A model generated the notes under the pieces. That model worked only from the letters and a program-made list of their open reading frames with translations. It was not told where the DNA came from and did no database searches. 48,950 nt of DNA from Terrimicrobiaceae bacterium. Its GTDB lineage: Bacteria; Verrucomicrobiota; Verrucomicrobiia; Chthoniobacterales; JAATET01. Below are positions 1 to 9,457 of the stretch, one piece after another (within the stretch, counting starts at the first letter, position 1; every line of letters starts with the position of its first letter). The stretch is taken from contig JAQTOP010000016.1 in NCBI GenBank assembly GCA_028713285.1, forward strand, positions 1-48,950. The letters are read 5' to 3'. Made by a program: the position numbers and the translations under genes.

Positions 1-599
1 CGCCGATTGAAATCGTCGCGCTGCCGGTGGAAATGAATCCCCCCGCCTACTCCGACCTGATCGCCGATCTGGAAACTTCGCGCCTCGACCTGCTCGGCCT
101 GAAAGCGGGCTACACCAGCCAGGACGAAACGCTGCGCGCAGCCATTATCGCGCAGGTGCCGCGCATCGGCCTGGGGTTCACGCGCGCCGGCGACACGTCG
201 AATGTCCAGACCCTCGGCTTCGGCATTACGCTCGACCTGCCAATCTTCGACCGCAACCAGGGCAATATCGCAACCGAACGGGCCACGCGCCAGAAACTCT
301 TCGACGAATACGCCGACCGCCTCTTTCAAGCGAGGACCGACGTGGCGACTGCGCTCGCGAACATCCATGGGCTGAATCGGCAAATCGCCGAAAACCAAAA
401 AGCAGTTCGAGCCCTCGAGCGATTGGTCAAAACGGCGGACATCTCCCTCGACGAAGGCAACACGGATGTCATCAGCGCCTACCGCACGCGCTACGATCTC
501 CTCCTCAAGCGCATCGAGTTCCAGCAGCTTAAGGTGCAGCTCGCCGAGACCGTGATCGGCCTGGAAATCTCCACCGGCCGCTACCTCCCATTTTCCTGA
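1..599 (+). CDS. TolC-like outer membrane efflux protein, C-terminal part (partial)
   Basis: The reading frame is open from the left window edge (in frame from base 3), so the gene starts outside the window and only about the last 199 residues are visible. They show the helix-rich pattern of outer membrane factor proteins: a short beta stretch with LPIFDRNQG, then long amphipathic helices rich in Ala, Gln, Arg and Leu. In this family the protein forms the outer-membrane channel of a tripartite efflux pump. A HlyD-type adaptor and an RND permease follow directly on the same strand, with a 13-base gap to the adaptor, which supports the call. The exported substrate cannot be inferred. Confidence 0.85.
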   Translation, partial: PIEIVALPVEMNPPAYSDLIADLETSRLDLLGLKAGYTSQDETLRAAIIAQVPRIGLGFTRAGDTSNVQTLGFGITLDLPIFDRNQGNIATERATRQKLFDEYADRLFQARTDVATALANIHGLNRQIAENQKAVRALERLVKTADISLDEGNTDVISAYRTRYDLLLKRIEFQQLKVQLAETVIGLEISTGRYLPFS

Positions 600-612
600 T
601 CCGGCTCCCGCC

Positions 613-1683
613 ATGAAGAAACGCTCCATCGTCATCCTCATTTTCGTGGTCGGCGCGGCCATCGTCGTCGCACTCTCGTTGCGGGAGCTCCCCGGCCCCG
701 CGGACGCGGACGAAGAATCCCCGGCAGCAGCGCCCGTCGTTCCAGTCAAGCTGCAACCGCTGCGTCGTGGCGACATCGAGCAACCCCTCGCCGCCTATGG
801 GAGCGTCGTGGCCGAGCCCGGCAAGAGCGTGAGCCTTTCAGTGCCCTACGAATGTGTTGTCACGCGCATGCGGATCGTGCCCGGACAACCGGTGAAGGCT
901 GGCGATCCCCTCGTCGAAGTCATCGCGAGCGCCGCCACCCGGCTGCAAATCGGCCAGGCACAGGCCGCGGTCGAAAATTCCCGCACCGAACTCCGCCAGA
1001 CCCGCCAGCGCTACGACCTCAAGCTCGCCACCAATCAGGAACTCAACCAGGCCCAAAAAGCAGCCGACGAGGCGGACTTGCAGCTCCGCAGCCTTGCAAG
1101 CGAAGGCGCGCAGAGCACCGCTCCCATCAAGTCACCCGCCGATGGCATCGTGACGACGCTGGGCGCGCAGGCCGGCCAGATCGTCCCCGCCGGCGGCATC
1201 CTCGCCGAGGTCGTGGCGGCGGATGCGATCGAGGTCCGCCTTGGCGTCGAGCCCGACGATCTCGGCGCGCTGCGCGTCGGCGCGGCCTTGAAACTCCAGC
1301 CGATCAACCAGCCCGGCGCACAGGCCGTGCCGGGCCGGGTGCGGATGATTACCGCGAGCGTGAATCCCGCGACGCGTCTCGTGGACGTCTTTGCGACGCT
1401 GCCGCAGGACAGCGGATTTCTCCTCGGCGGTTACGTGCGGGCGGAGTTCGCCCGCGGCGTTCACGATGCCGTGATCGCCCCGGTCGCCGCGCTGATTCTG
1501 GATTCGGAGGGATTTCGAATCTTCACCGTTCGCGACGGCAGGGCGATCGCGCACGTCGTAAAAGTCGGGCTGCGCACGAAGGAGGAAGCGGAAATTCGCA
1601 GCGGGCTGTCCGCCGGCGAGGGCGTCGTCATCCGGGGCAACTACGAACTCGAAGACGGCATGGGCGTGAAGGTGCAGCCATGA
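613..1683 (+). CDS. HlyD/AcrA-type periplasmic adaptor of RND efflux pump
   Basis: A 356-residue membrane fusion protein. The N-terminus has a short basic start and one hydrophobic anchor (about residues 5-24). A biotinyl-lipoyl-like half motif (PGQPVKAGDPLVEV, about 91-104) follows, then a short alpha-helical hairpin with many Gln and Arg, the second lipoyl half (SPADGIVTTLGAQAGQIV), and beta-barrel and membrane-proximal domains. It would bridge the inner-membrane permease and the TolC-like channel. Its stop codon overlaps the start of the permease gene (ATGA), so the two are probably translationally coupled. The pump's substrate is unknown. The ATG at 613 is chosen because it begins the membrane anchor. 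Confidence 0.88.
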   Translation: MKKRSIVILIFVVGAAIVVALSLRELPGPADADEESPAAAPVVPVKLQPLRRGDIEQPLAAYGSVVAEPGKSVSLSVPYECVVTRMRIVPGQPVKAGDPLVEVIASAATRLQIGQAQAAVENSRTELRQTRQRYDLKLATNQELNQAQKAADEADLQLRSLASEGAQSTAPIKSPADGIVTTLGAQAGQIVPAGGILAEVVAADAIEVRLGVEPDDLGALRVGAALKLQPINQPGAQAVPGRVRMITASVNPATRLVDVFATLPQDSGFLLGGYVRAEFARGVHDAVIAPVAALILDSEGFRIFTVRDGRAIAHVVKVGLRTKEEAEIRSGLSAGEGVVIRGNYELEDGMGVKVQP

Positions 1684-4600
1684 CGGAAGCCCCCGGCGCC
1701 TGGGCGTTCGGCCACCGCCGCTCCCTGCTTTTTCTCCTCGTGCTGCTGGCGGTCGCGGGGACGGCAAGCCTTTGGCGGCTGCCGGTGAGCCTGTTCCCGG
1801 AGGTGAGTTTCCCCCGGGTGCGCGTGAGTCTCGATGCGGGCGAACGTCCCGCGGAGCGCATGCTGCGGGAGGTCACGATTCCCGCGGAGGAGGCGCTGCG
1901 CGCGATCCCTGGCGTGCGGGGCGTGCGCTCGACGACCAGTCGGGGCAGCGCGGAGATATCCGTGAATTTCGACTGGGGGCACGACATGACCGCGGCGACC
2001 TTGCAGGTTCAGGCCGCGCTCAGCACGCTGCTGCCATCGCTCCCGGCAGGCAGCACGTTCGAGGTCGAGCGGATGGATCCCACGGTCTTTCCCGTCATCG
2101 CCTACAGCCTCAGCTCGCCGAATCACTCGCCCGTCGAGCTGCGCGATCTCGCGCTCTACACGCTGCGCCCCGCGCTCACGACGGTGCCGGGCGTCGCCAA
2201 AGTCGGTGTCGCTGGAGGGGAAACCGAGGAATACCGCGTGGTGATTCATCCGGGAAAGCTGGAGTCGCTCGGCCTGACGATCTCGGACGTCGCCGGCGCC
2301 CTCTCGGCCAGTAATATCCAGGTGGCCGTCGGCCGCATCGCGGAGAATCACCGGCTTTACCTCGTCATCTCCGACACACGCTTCCGCTCCCTCGACGAAA
2401 TCCCCCGAACCGTAATCCGCTCGACCCCGGGCGGCGTCGTCCTGCTCGAGGATGTGGCGGAGGTCCAGCCCGCCAGCGAGCCCCAGTGGACACGGGTGAC
2501 CGCCGATGGCCGGGGCGCGGTGCTTTTCCAAATCTACCAGCAGCCGGGCGGCAATACCGTCCAGATCGCCGGCGACGTGAAGCGCAAGCTCCGGGAATTG
2601 AAGGCGCAGATCCCGCCCGGCGTGACGCTCGCGGATTGGTATGACCAAAGCGAGTTGATCACCGCCTCCGCGTCGAGCGCCCGCGACTGCGTGCTCCTCG
2701 GGGTCGTGCTCGCCGCACTCACGCTGTTTGTATTTTTGCGCGATTGGCGGGTCACGCTCATCGCGGCGATCATCGTGCCGGCGGTCCTCGCCGCGACGCT
2801 GCTCCTGCTCTTCACGCTCAGGATGAGCCTGAATATCATGACGCTCGGCGGCATGGCGGCGGCGGTCGGCCTCATCATCGACGATGCCATCGTGATGATC
2901 GAGCAGATCGTCCGGCGCGTGCGCGCGAACGCGGGAGAAAACTTCGCGGCCACCGTTCAGGGCGCAGCCGCAGAGTTTACGCGGCCGCTGCTGGCCTCGT
3001 CCGCCGCGACCATCGTCATCTTCGCTCCGCTGGCATTTCTCACCGGCGTCACAGGCGCATTTTTCCGGGCTCTGTCGCTCACGATGGCGGCGGGCCTCGG
3101 GCTGTCGTTCCTGATCGCCTGGCTGGTCGTCCCCATTCTGAGCGTGCGCTTCCTGCGCAGCGACAAACACGTGATGGACGAAGCCGGCGGCCTTGCTCGA
3201 TTCATGGACCGGGCCTACCGCGGGGTCATGGGCCGCTTTCTCCCCGTCCCGGCGCTTTGCCTTTTTCTCGTTCTTCCCCTTCTCGCGGCGGGCTGGCTCG
3301 GCTGGCGCAATGGGGCCACGGGCTTTATGCCCGCGATGGACGAGGGCGGATTCGTGCTCGATTACCTCTCCGCGCCCGGCACGTCGCTCGAGGAGACGGA
3401 TGCCATGCTCCGAAAGGTCGAGGCCATTCTCCAGGCGACGCCCGAGGTGCGGACATACTCGCGGCGCACCGGCCTCCAGCTCGGCGGCGGCATCACCGAG
3501 GCCAACACCGGCGACTTTTTTGTGCGGCTCAATCCGCAACCACGCCGCCCCATCGAGGCCGTCCTCGACGAGGTGCGCGGAAAGGTCCAGCGGAGCGTGC
3601 CAGGGCTTCAGATTGAGACCCTTCAGCTCATGGAAGATCTCATCGGCGACCTCACCAGCGTGCCGCAGCCCATCGAGGTCAAGCTCTTCGCCAGCGAGGA
3701 GACGGTGCTCGAACAAACCGCCGCGAAGGTGGCGCATGCCATCGGCGGCGTGCCCGGCGTGTTCGAGGTGAACAACGGCATCATCCCCGCCGGCGACGCG
3801 CTGAACATCGAGGTGGACCGTGTGAAGGCGGCGATGGAAGGCATGCAGCCGGAGGCCGTCACCGGCAGCGTCGAAGATCTGCTGAGCGGAAAGGTGACAA
3901 CGACGATCCAGCGCGGGCCGAAGCTGATCGGCGTGCGCGTGGGCATTCCACCGCGCGACCGTCAGACCGAGGCCGATGTCGGTCGTTTCCTTCTCCACGC
4001 ACCGGACGGTCACACCTTCCCGCTCAAACGCGTGGCCACTCTCTCAGTGGTCTCGGGCCAGCCCGAAATCACGCGGGAGGATCTCCAGCGCATGGTCGCC
4101 GTCACCGGACGCATCGTGGGGCGCGACCTTGGCTCGACGGTCGCGCAGGTGCGCCGCACGCTCGACGCACCCGGCCTGCTTCCCCCCGGCGTCACCTACA
4201 CGCTGGGCGGGCTCTACGAGCAGCAGCAGATCGCCTTTCACGGCCTGACCATCGTCATGTCGGTCGCGGCGGCGCTCGTTTTCCTGCTCCTCCTCTATCT
4301 CTATGAGAGCTTCCGCGTCGCGGGCGCGATGCTCTTCGTCGCGCTCCTCGCCGTGGCCGGCGTCTATTTTGGACTCTGGGTGACGGGCACGGAATTCAAC
4401 ATCACCTCACGCATGGGCATGACGATGATCATCGGTATCGTCACCGAGGTTTCGATTTTCTACGTCTCCGAGTTTCGCTCACTGCCGCCGTCGCCCGGGC
4501 GATTTGTCCAGGCGGGGCTGAACCGGATGCGGCCCATCGCGATGACGACGTTCGCCGCGATTTTCGCGCTTGCGCCGCTGGCCTTCGGCATCGGCGAGGG

Positions 4601-4739
4601 CTCCGCCATGCTCCAGCCGCTTGCCATCGCGATCATTGCGGGTCTGATTTTCCAGCTTCCGCTCGTGCTGATTCTTTTGCCGATCCTTTTGTCCGCGGCC
4701 GGAGTCGGAGTCGCCGTGCGCGCGGATGCCTCCGACTGA
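1680..4739 (+). CDS. RND efflux transporter permease subunit
   Basis: A 1019-residue inner-membrane proton antiporter of the AcrB/CzcA superfamily, about the usual family length. It has TM1 near residues 13-30, a large periplasmic porter loop, a first membrane block and a second half repeating the pattern. The TM4 segment GLIIDDAIVMIEQI carries the adjacent acidic pair typical of proton-relay residues in RND pumps. The start at 1680 overlaps the adaptor stop (ATGA); the same frame is open much further upstream, but that part is antisense-like shadow over the adaptor gene. With its two neighbours it forms a complete pump. Metal versus organic substrate cannot be decided. Confidence 0.9.
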   Translation: MTEAPGAWAFGHRRSLLFLLVLLAVAGTASLWRLPVSLFPEVSFPRVRVSLDAGERPAERMLREVTIPAEEALRAIPGVRGVRSTTSRGSAEISVNFDWGHDMTAATLQVQAALSTLLPSLPAGSTFEVERMDPTVFPVIAYSLSSPNHSPVELRDLALYTLRPALTTVPGVAKVGVAGGETEEYRVVIHPGKLESLGLTISDVAGALSASNIQVAVGRIAENHRLYLVISDTRFRSLDEIPRTVIRSTPGGVVLLEDVAEVQPASEPQWTRVTADGRGAVLFQIYQQPGGNTVQIAGDVKRKLRELKAQIPPGVTLADWYDQSELITASASSARDCVLLGVVLAALTLFVFLRDWRVTLIAAIIVPAVLAATLLLLFTLRMSLNIMTLGGMAAAVGLIIDDAIVMIEQIVRRVRANAGENFAATVQGAAAEFTRPLLASSAATIVIFAPLAFLTGVTGAFFRALSLTMAAGLGLSFLIAWLVVPILSVRFLRSDKHVMDEAGGLARFMDRAYRGVMGRFLPVPALCLFLVLPLLAAGWLGWRNGATGFMPAMDEGGFVLDYLSAPGTSLEETDAMLRKVEAILQATPEVRTYSRRTGLQLGGGITEANTGDFFVRLNPQPRRPIEAVLDEVRGKVQRSVPGLQIETLQLMEDLIGDLTSVPQPIEVKLFASEETVLEQTAAKVAHAIGGVPGVFEVNNGIIPAGDALNIEVDRVKAAMEGMQPEAVTGSVEDLLSGKVTTTIQRGPKLIGVRVGIPPRDRQTEADVGRFLLHAPDGHTFPLKRVATLSVVSGQPEITREDLQRMVAVTGRIVGRDLGSTVAQVRRTLDAPGLLPPGVTYTLGGLYEQQQIAFHGLTIVMSVAAALVFLLLLYLYESFRVAGAMLFVALLAVAGVYFGLWVTGTEFNITSRMGMTMIIGIVTEVSIFYVSEFRSLPPSPGRFVQAGLNRMRPIAMTTFAAIFALAPLAFGIGEGSAMLQPLAIAIIAGLIFQLPLVLILLPILLSAAGVGVAVRADASD

Positions 4740-4761
4740 CCCCAGGGGTTTTCGCCGCGGA

Positions 4762-5583
4762 TCACGCGCTGGCGCGGCACACTGGCCTTGGAGCCAGAAG
4801 GATGCGCGCCGCATGTTCCGCGTCGCCGGACAGCCGTTTGAGAATCCTGTCCGCGGTCGTCTGGACAAGCCCCTCCCAGGGGAGCGCGACGGTCGATAGC
4901 CCCAGCTCCCTTGCGATCGGGGCGTCGTCAAAACCGACGAGCTTTGGAGGAGAAAATCCGGTTTTCGAGCACGAGAAAAGCACGGCCTGGGCCAGGAGGT
5001 CATTGCAGCAGAAGACCGCGCGAGCGCCGCTGCGGGCGACGGCCAGAGCGCTGCGGCCCGCTTCCTCGGCGAACCAGGTTCCCGCATGCAGAGCCGATGC
5101 ATTCCGGATGACCGAACAAAAACCCGCAATGCGCCCCTGGCTGCGGAAATCGTTTTTCGGGCCTCCGAGCACAATGGTTTTGCCGCGCCATGCGAAGGGC
5201 GCAAGAATTTGCGCGGCACAGACGCCGCCGGAAAAATCGTCCACCGCCACGGAGTCCACCCACGTCGCCTGCAGGCCCGGTGCGGGAGACGAGTTCACCA
5301 TCAGCGCGAATCGCCGTGCGAGCGCGGTCTGTTCAACAATCTCCCGGGCGGCTTCCCATGCGACTGGCAGATGCCCCGGGCCGACGGAGCGGATCGCGTC
5401 GTGCCAGGCGGACTCAAAAGGGATCCCGCGCGATGCCAGATGCGCCTCCAGCCGATGCAGCAGCTCGTCGCCAAAACTCCCGCCGCGCTGGGCGCGGCGG
5501 TTGAAAATCAGCAGGGCCTTCCCGGGGGCAACGATGAACTTCGAGGTCACGAATGTGCCGGCGCCCCGGCGGGGGCGACATAG
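4762..5583 (-). pseudogene. 5'-truncated GntR/LacI-type sugar-responsive regulator
   Basis: About 270 codons encode a LacI-type periplasmic-binding-protein-like effector domain (CNDLLAQAV, LVGFDDAPIARELG, TVALPWEGLVQ near the C-terminus). The wing end of a winged helix (RRGAGTFV, complement of about 5550-5575) precedes it. The rest of the DNA-binding domain is absent: upstream of the wing the complementary strand immediately becomes URO-D coding sequence. The remaining frame is intact, but without a helix-turn-helix it cannot be a normal repressor. Such regulators normally sit divergently next to the operon they control, which fits the adjacent URO-D remnant. An ORF extends further right on this strand, but that part is only the complement of the URO-D gene. 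Confidence 0.72.
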
Positions 5584-6054
5584 CCCTTTCAGAGCGCCGA
5601 CGATTTCGGCACGCAGCACGCGCCATTTCTCAGTGTGGGAATGTTCCGGGACCTTCTGCTGCCGGCCTACAAGCGCGGGTTGGATTGGATTCACGAAAAT
5701 ACCCCATGGAAAGTCCTGCTCCACTCCGACGGCGCGATTTTTTCCGCTCCTTCCCTCGATCATCGAAATGGGCGTGGACATCCTCAATTCGGTGCAGACG
5801 ACCGCAGCCGGCATGGACGCGCGGCGATTGAAGGACGAATTCGGCGGCCGGCTGGTTTTCTGGGGCGGCTCGGGCGATTGCCAGAATACGCTCACCTTTT
5901 CCACTCCGGAGGCCGTCGCCAAAGAGGCGCGCGCCAACCTCGAAATCTTCGCGCCGGGCGGCGGCTTCGTATTCGGCCCGTCCACAATATCCAGGTCAAT
6001 GTCCCCGCGAATAACGTCGTCGCCCTGTTCGATACAGCCATCCGCTTCAACTAG
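5584..6054 (+). pseudogene. URO-D family (uroporphyrinogen decarboxylase-like) C-terminal remnant
   Basis: Three frames read in succession give a clear URO-D family C-terminus: DDFGTQHAPFL and YKRGLDWIHENTPWK, then IIEMGVDILNSVQTTAAGMD with FGGRLVFWGG, then VHNIQVNVPANNV. A one-base shift lies at the T6 run near 5747-5752 and another at the C run near 5981-5985. An in-frame TAG at 5581 closes the frame upstream, and the N-terminal two thirds of the gene are missing. Members of this family in heterotrophic Verrucomicrobiota are usually methyltransferase-like rather than haem enzymes. The two frameshifts lie at homopolymers and could be sequencing errors. The 5' truncation cannot be explained that way. 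Confidence 0.78.
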
Positions 6055-6060
6055 AAATCC

Positions 6061-6184
6061 ATGACACCCGCTCAACAATACTGGCACGCTTGCAAATCGA
6101 TTACCGCCGCCGTCGAGTCCCAACTCGCCGCGATTCAACAGGCGTCGGACTGGTTCGCCGAAACCATCCTGGCGGGGCTGTTAG
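6061..6184 (+). pseudogene. N-terminal fragment of a SIS-domain sugar isomerase
   Basis: An ATG six bases after the URO-D stop opens about 41 codons (MTPAQQYWHACKSI, AAIQQASDWFAETILAG) that resemble the N-terminus of SIS-domain sugar (phosphate) isomerase-like proteins. In that family the segment is followed by a glycine-rich V-H-x-F-G-S-G-H-S motif. Here the similarity stops at ILAG, and the frame runs into the start of the FAD oxidoreductase gene and ends at 6246. The fragment probably followed URO-D in the original operon. I recognise it from memory of the family, so the assignment is moderate. It could also be a short translated leader. Confidence 0.5.
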
Positions 6185-6187
6185 CGC

Positions 6188-7582
6188 ATGGCGTCGTGGT
6201 CCGGCATCCTCTCCCACACGAATATCCCGCTCCTCGCGGAATGTGACGTGCTGGTCGCCGGCGCCGGCTCGGCCGGATGTTGCGCGGCGCTCGCGGCGAG
6301 GGAGACGGGCCGTTGCTCGGTCGTGCTGATCGAGCGCTACGGCTTCGCCGGAGGCACGTCCACGCAAATGCTCGACACGTTTTACGGCTTCTTCACGCCG
6401 GGCGATCAACCGCGCAAAGTCGTGGGCGAAGTTCCGGATCGCGTCCTGGACAGACTCGATGCGGCCGGCGCGGTCTTTCTGCGGTCCAACACCTACGGCG
6501 CCGGCACCGGGGTGAACTACAATCCCGAGCGGCTCAAGCTCATTTGGGACGAACTCCTGGCCACTGCCGGCGTCCGTGTGCTGCTGCATGCCGTGCTCGT
6601 CGATGTGGAAATGGCGGACGGACTCATTCGAGGCGCCGTCATCTGGACCAAACGCGGATTTTTCCGAATCGCGGCAAAGCGATTCATCGACGCGAGCGGC
6701 GACGCCGACCTCTGCCATCTCGCGGGGATTTCGTATGAAAAGGCGGGTGAACGGGAACCGGCGCAGACGCTCACAACGACGTTTCGCATGAGCAGCGTGA
6801 ATCTCGACGCCTACGAAAGCGCCGGCGGCAAGAAAATGCTCATGCAACGCATGAGCGACGCCGTGGACAAGGGAACGCATCCCCTGCCCCGCAAGGCTGG
6901 CAGCCTGCACAGGATGAACGCGAAAGGCTGCATCTCGACCGTGGCCGTGCGCGTCGCCGCCGTGGATGCAACCGACTTCGAGCAGCTCACCGCCGCGGAA
7001 ATGGAGGGGCGCCGACAGGCGTTTGTTTACGAGGAATTTTTCCGCGATTGCGTGCCGGGGTTTTCGGAAGCCAACATCATCGGCCTGTCGCACCAGATCG
7101 GCGTGCGTGAAACCCGGCGCGTTCATGGCGAATACCGCCTGACGCGGGAGGATTGCCTGAGCGTCGCCCGTTTTGACGACAAGGTGCTGCTGTGCGGCGC
7201 GCCGATCGAGGACCACCGGCAGGGCCGGAGCGGCGAGGAGGAAACGGTCTGGGGCTACATCCCGGGCAATGACGCCTACGACGTGCCGTATCGCACGCTG
7301 GTGCCGCGCGGGCGCGATGAACTCTGGGTCGTCGGCCGCTGTTTCAGCGCCACGCACGAGGCGCACGCCTCCTGCCGCTCGATGGCACAGACCATGGCGA
7401 TGGGCCAGGCGGCCGGGATGGCGACTGCACTTTCCCTGGACAAAAATTGCGGGGCGCGGCGGATTCCCGTCGTTGAGTTGCAGGATCGCCTGCGCCGCAC
7501 CGGCGCGATTTTGGAAACTCCGACACGGGTCGCCGAGACCGCAACCCAGGCGTGGCAACGGAACCGCGTCGCGGACTCGTAG
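6188..7582 (+). CDS. FAD-dependent oxidoreductase (FAD_oxidored family)
   Basis: A 464-residue flavoprotein. An N-terminal Rossmann motif, VLVAGAGSAGC (residues 21-31, GxGxxG), is followed by IERYGFAGGTSTQML, typical of the FAD-dependent oxidoreductases often found in Verrucomicrobiota and Planctomycetota sugar loci. The C-terminus has the second FAD-contact region (LWVVGRCFSATHEAHAS, then MAQTMAMGQAAG). The frame is open over the full expected length. The likely start (6188) lies only four bases beyond the SIS fragment, so the original promoter or leader may have been replaced by that deletion. The electron donor is unknown. It is the only apparently intact gene in a run of broken ones, so its expression is uncertain. 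Confidence 0.85.
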   Translation: MASWSGILSHTNIPLLAECDVLVAGAGSAGCCAALAARETGRCSVVLIERYGFAGGTSTQMLDTFYGFFTPGDQPRKVVGEVPDRVLDRLDAAGAVFLRSNTYGAGTGVNYNPERLKLIWDELLATAGVRVLLHAVLVDVEMADGLIRGAVIWTKRGFFRIAAKRFIDASGDADLCHLAGISYEKAGEREPAQTLTTTFRMSSVNLDAYESAGGKKMLMQRMSDAVDKGTHPLPRKAGSLHRMNAKGCISTVAVRVAAVDATDFEQLTAAEMEGRRQAFVYEEFFRDCVPGFSEANIIGLSHQIGVRETRRVHGEYRLTREDCLSVARFDDKVLLCGAPIEDHRQGRSGEEETVWGYIPGNDAYDVPYRTLVPRGRDELWVVGRCFSATHEAHASCRSMAQTMAMGQAAGMATALSLDKNCGARRIPVVELQDRLRRTGAILETPTRVAETATQAWQRNRVADS

Positions 7583-7585
7583 GCA

Positions 7586-8036
7586 CTACCCGCCCGGAAA
7601 CGCCCGGCCGGAAAACTTCCATTCGAGATCGAGGGTGAAGCGGGAGCCCTTGATTTTGTAAGGCTCAAAGACGTCCGGTCCGCAACTTCCCGTGCCCAGG
7701 CCGCGATGGGCGGCATCGATGCAGAGAATGGTTTCGGCGCGCGGCTGCAGATCGATGGTGTGTGTCGCCCGCGTGAGATCTTCCGGCCGGAAATGGCCGG
7801 CGGAGAACGCGATCGAATGTGCGCTGGCGATCCGGACGCTCGAAGAATCGCTGCTGAGTTCCAGCCAGCGGGTATCGCATTTCAAGCCGTGTTCCTGCGG
7901 CATGATGTAGGGCACGTATTGGCCGGCGACGCTGCCGGCATGGACGGCCCGCCAGCAGGCGGCTTTGCGATCGGGATAGTTCTCCCACGGTCCCAGACCT
8001 TCGAGTGCGGCTTCGGCAGCGTGCAACACTTCAACC
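7586..8036 (-). pseudogene. C-terminal remnant of a LacZ-type (GH2) beta-galactosidase
   Basis: Reading the minus strand, about 150 residues match the small beta-sandwich domain that ends LacZ-type GH2 beta-galactosidases. LGPWENYPDRKAA is the hallmark, followed by QYVPYIMPQEHGLKCDTRW, HFRPEDLTRATHTIDL and AAHRGLGTGSCGPDVFEPY. The catalytic TIM barrel and all N-terminal domains are missing, and upstream sequence (about 8040-8297) shows no GH2 similarity. A family member is about 1000 residues, so roughly 85 percent of the gene is gone. The fragment is read convergently with the FAD oxidoreductase, whose stop lies 3 bases away. Confidence 0.8.
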
Positions 8037-8297
8037 GCATCTTCCGCCGGGTCGAAAACACGTCGCCCACGCCGTGGCGCGCGGCCTTTGGATAATGCAT
8101 CCAAGACTCTCCACGCGCGGCGGGCGCGTGCGATCATGTCCCTATCGGAGCCGGCAGTCCGCAGTGGACACGTTCGTTGAGCGGGCCATCCAGGAAATCG
8201 GAGGCGGCATATTGATTTGGAATTGACGCGGGAAGAAAACTCTCTCTGATCGGGAAGTTGCCGCCCCCGGTCCGGCTTAGTCTCCCCCCTTCCCAAC

Positions 8298-9457
8298 ATG
8301 CACGCCCTTGCGCCGCTCGATTACTCCATCATCATCGGCTACCTGCTGCTGAGCCTCGTGATGGGCGTGCTGATGACGCGCATCGCGAGCCGGAGCATCG
8401 AGAATTACTTCCTCGGCGGTCGGGCGCTGCCCTGGTATCTGCTTGGCGTCGCCGGGATGGCAAACTGGTTCGACCTCACGGGGACAATGGTCATCACGTC
8501 GTTTCTTTACATGCTCGGGTCGCGCGGGCTCTACATCGAGTTCCGCGGCGGAGCATGTATTGCATTGATTTTCCTCCTCGCCTACGCGGGCAAATGGCAC
8601 CGCAGCTCGGGGTGCATGACCATCGCGGAAGGGATGACCTATCGCTTCGGCACCGGCAAGGCGGCCGAGGGGGTGCGCCTGATGTCGGCGTTGATGAACA
8701 TCGGGATCACGATCATGCTGCTGGCCTACCTGATCCGGGGCGCAAGCCTGTTCCTGGGGATGTTTTTTCGTTTCCAGCGATCTACACGACACTCGTGGGT
8801 TACTACGGCACGGTGAATCCGGAGCAGATTCTCCCAGGCGTGCTGCTGAACGTGGTGCCGACCGGATTGAAAGGCCTGATCGTGGTCGCGATGTTCGCGG
8901 CGACGATGTCGGCCAAGAAGGGATTGATGAACAACGCGAGCGGGCAGTTTGTGCGCGACATTTACCAGAACTTCCTCCGCCCGAATGCCTGCAATCGCGA
9001 GCTGATCACCGCGTCGTATGGCCAGTTCCTGGTTATGACCGGGCTCTCGTTCCTCGGCGCCGTCGGAGCGTCGCTGCTCACTCCCCCGACGCCGAGGGAA
9101 GTGCTGCGGAAATTTTACCGCGGCACGCGGCCATTCGGTTGGTGGAGGCCGTTGCGAGGCGAACTCCAGGGGGCCGAGCGCGAAACGGTGGATCGCGAGA
9201 ACCGCACGGACATCCTGACTCTGCCCTTCGCGTTCGTCTGGCACGTCCCGCTGCTGCTTCTGCCGATGCAATTGGTGGCCAAGTCCTACCCGGCATTCTG
9301 GAGCACGCTGCCCTTCTTCCTGATCGGGCTTGCCGGCATGTATTTTCTCTGGTGGAAGCCGCTGTTGCGCATGGACGCTCCCGCAATACCCGACGGTTCC
9401 GCAGCCGCGGAGCCGGAAGTCGGATTGCTCGCGAAGAAGGTGGAAGGGGCGGCATGA
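8298..9457 (+). pseudogene. Sodium:solute symporter with frameshift and internal deletions
   Basis: The first 160 residues are a good SSS-family N-terminus (ENYFLGGRALPWYLLGVAGM, then FRGGACIALIFLLAYAGKWH, up to ASLFLGMFF). Near 8765-8775 the reading frame shifts and the sequence jumps to the late part of the protein (VNPEQILPGVLLNVVPTGLK). A second jump lies near 9020-9030, from NRELITASYG to QFLVMTGLSFLG. The C-terminus (TPPTPREVLRKFYRGTRPFG and the last membrane helices) is intact. Only about 390 codons remain where roughly 600 are expected, and several transport helices are missing. It cannot be a normal transporter. The downstream symporter is intact. Confidence 0.8.

Noticed and set aside
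852-1679. Long in-frame extension upstream of the RND permease start
   Set aside because: It overlaps the adaptor gene in another frame and has no similarity; the ATGA start at 1680 fits the family N-terminus.
1641-4013. 790-codon open frame on the minus strand
   Set aside because: It lies antisense to the RND permease and has His/Arg/Asp-rich shadow composition without domains.
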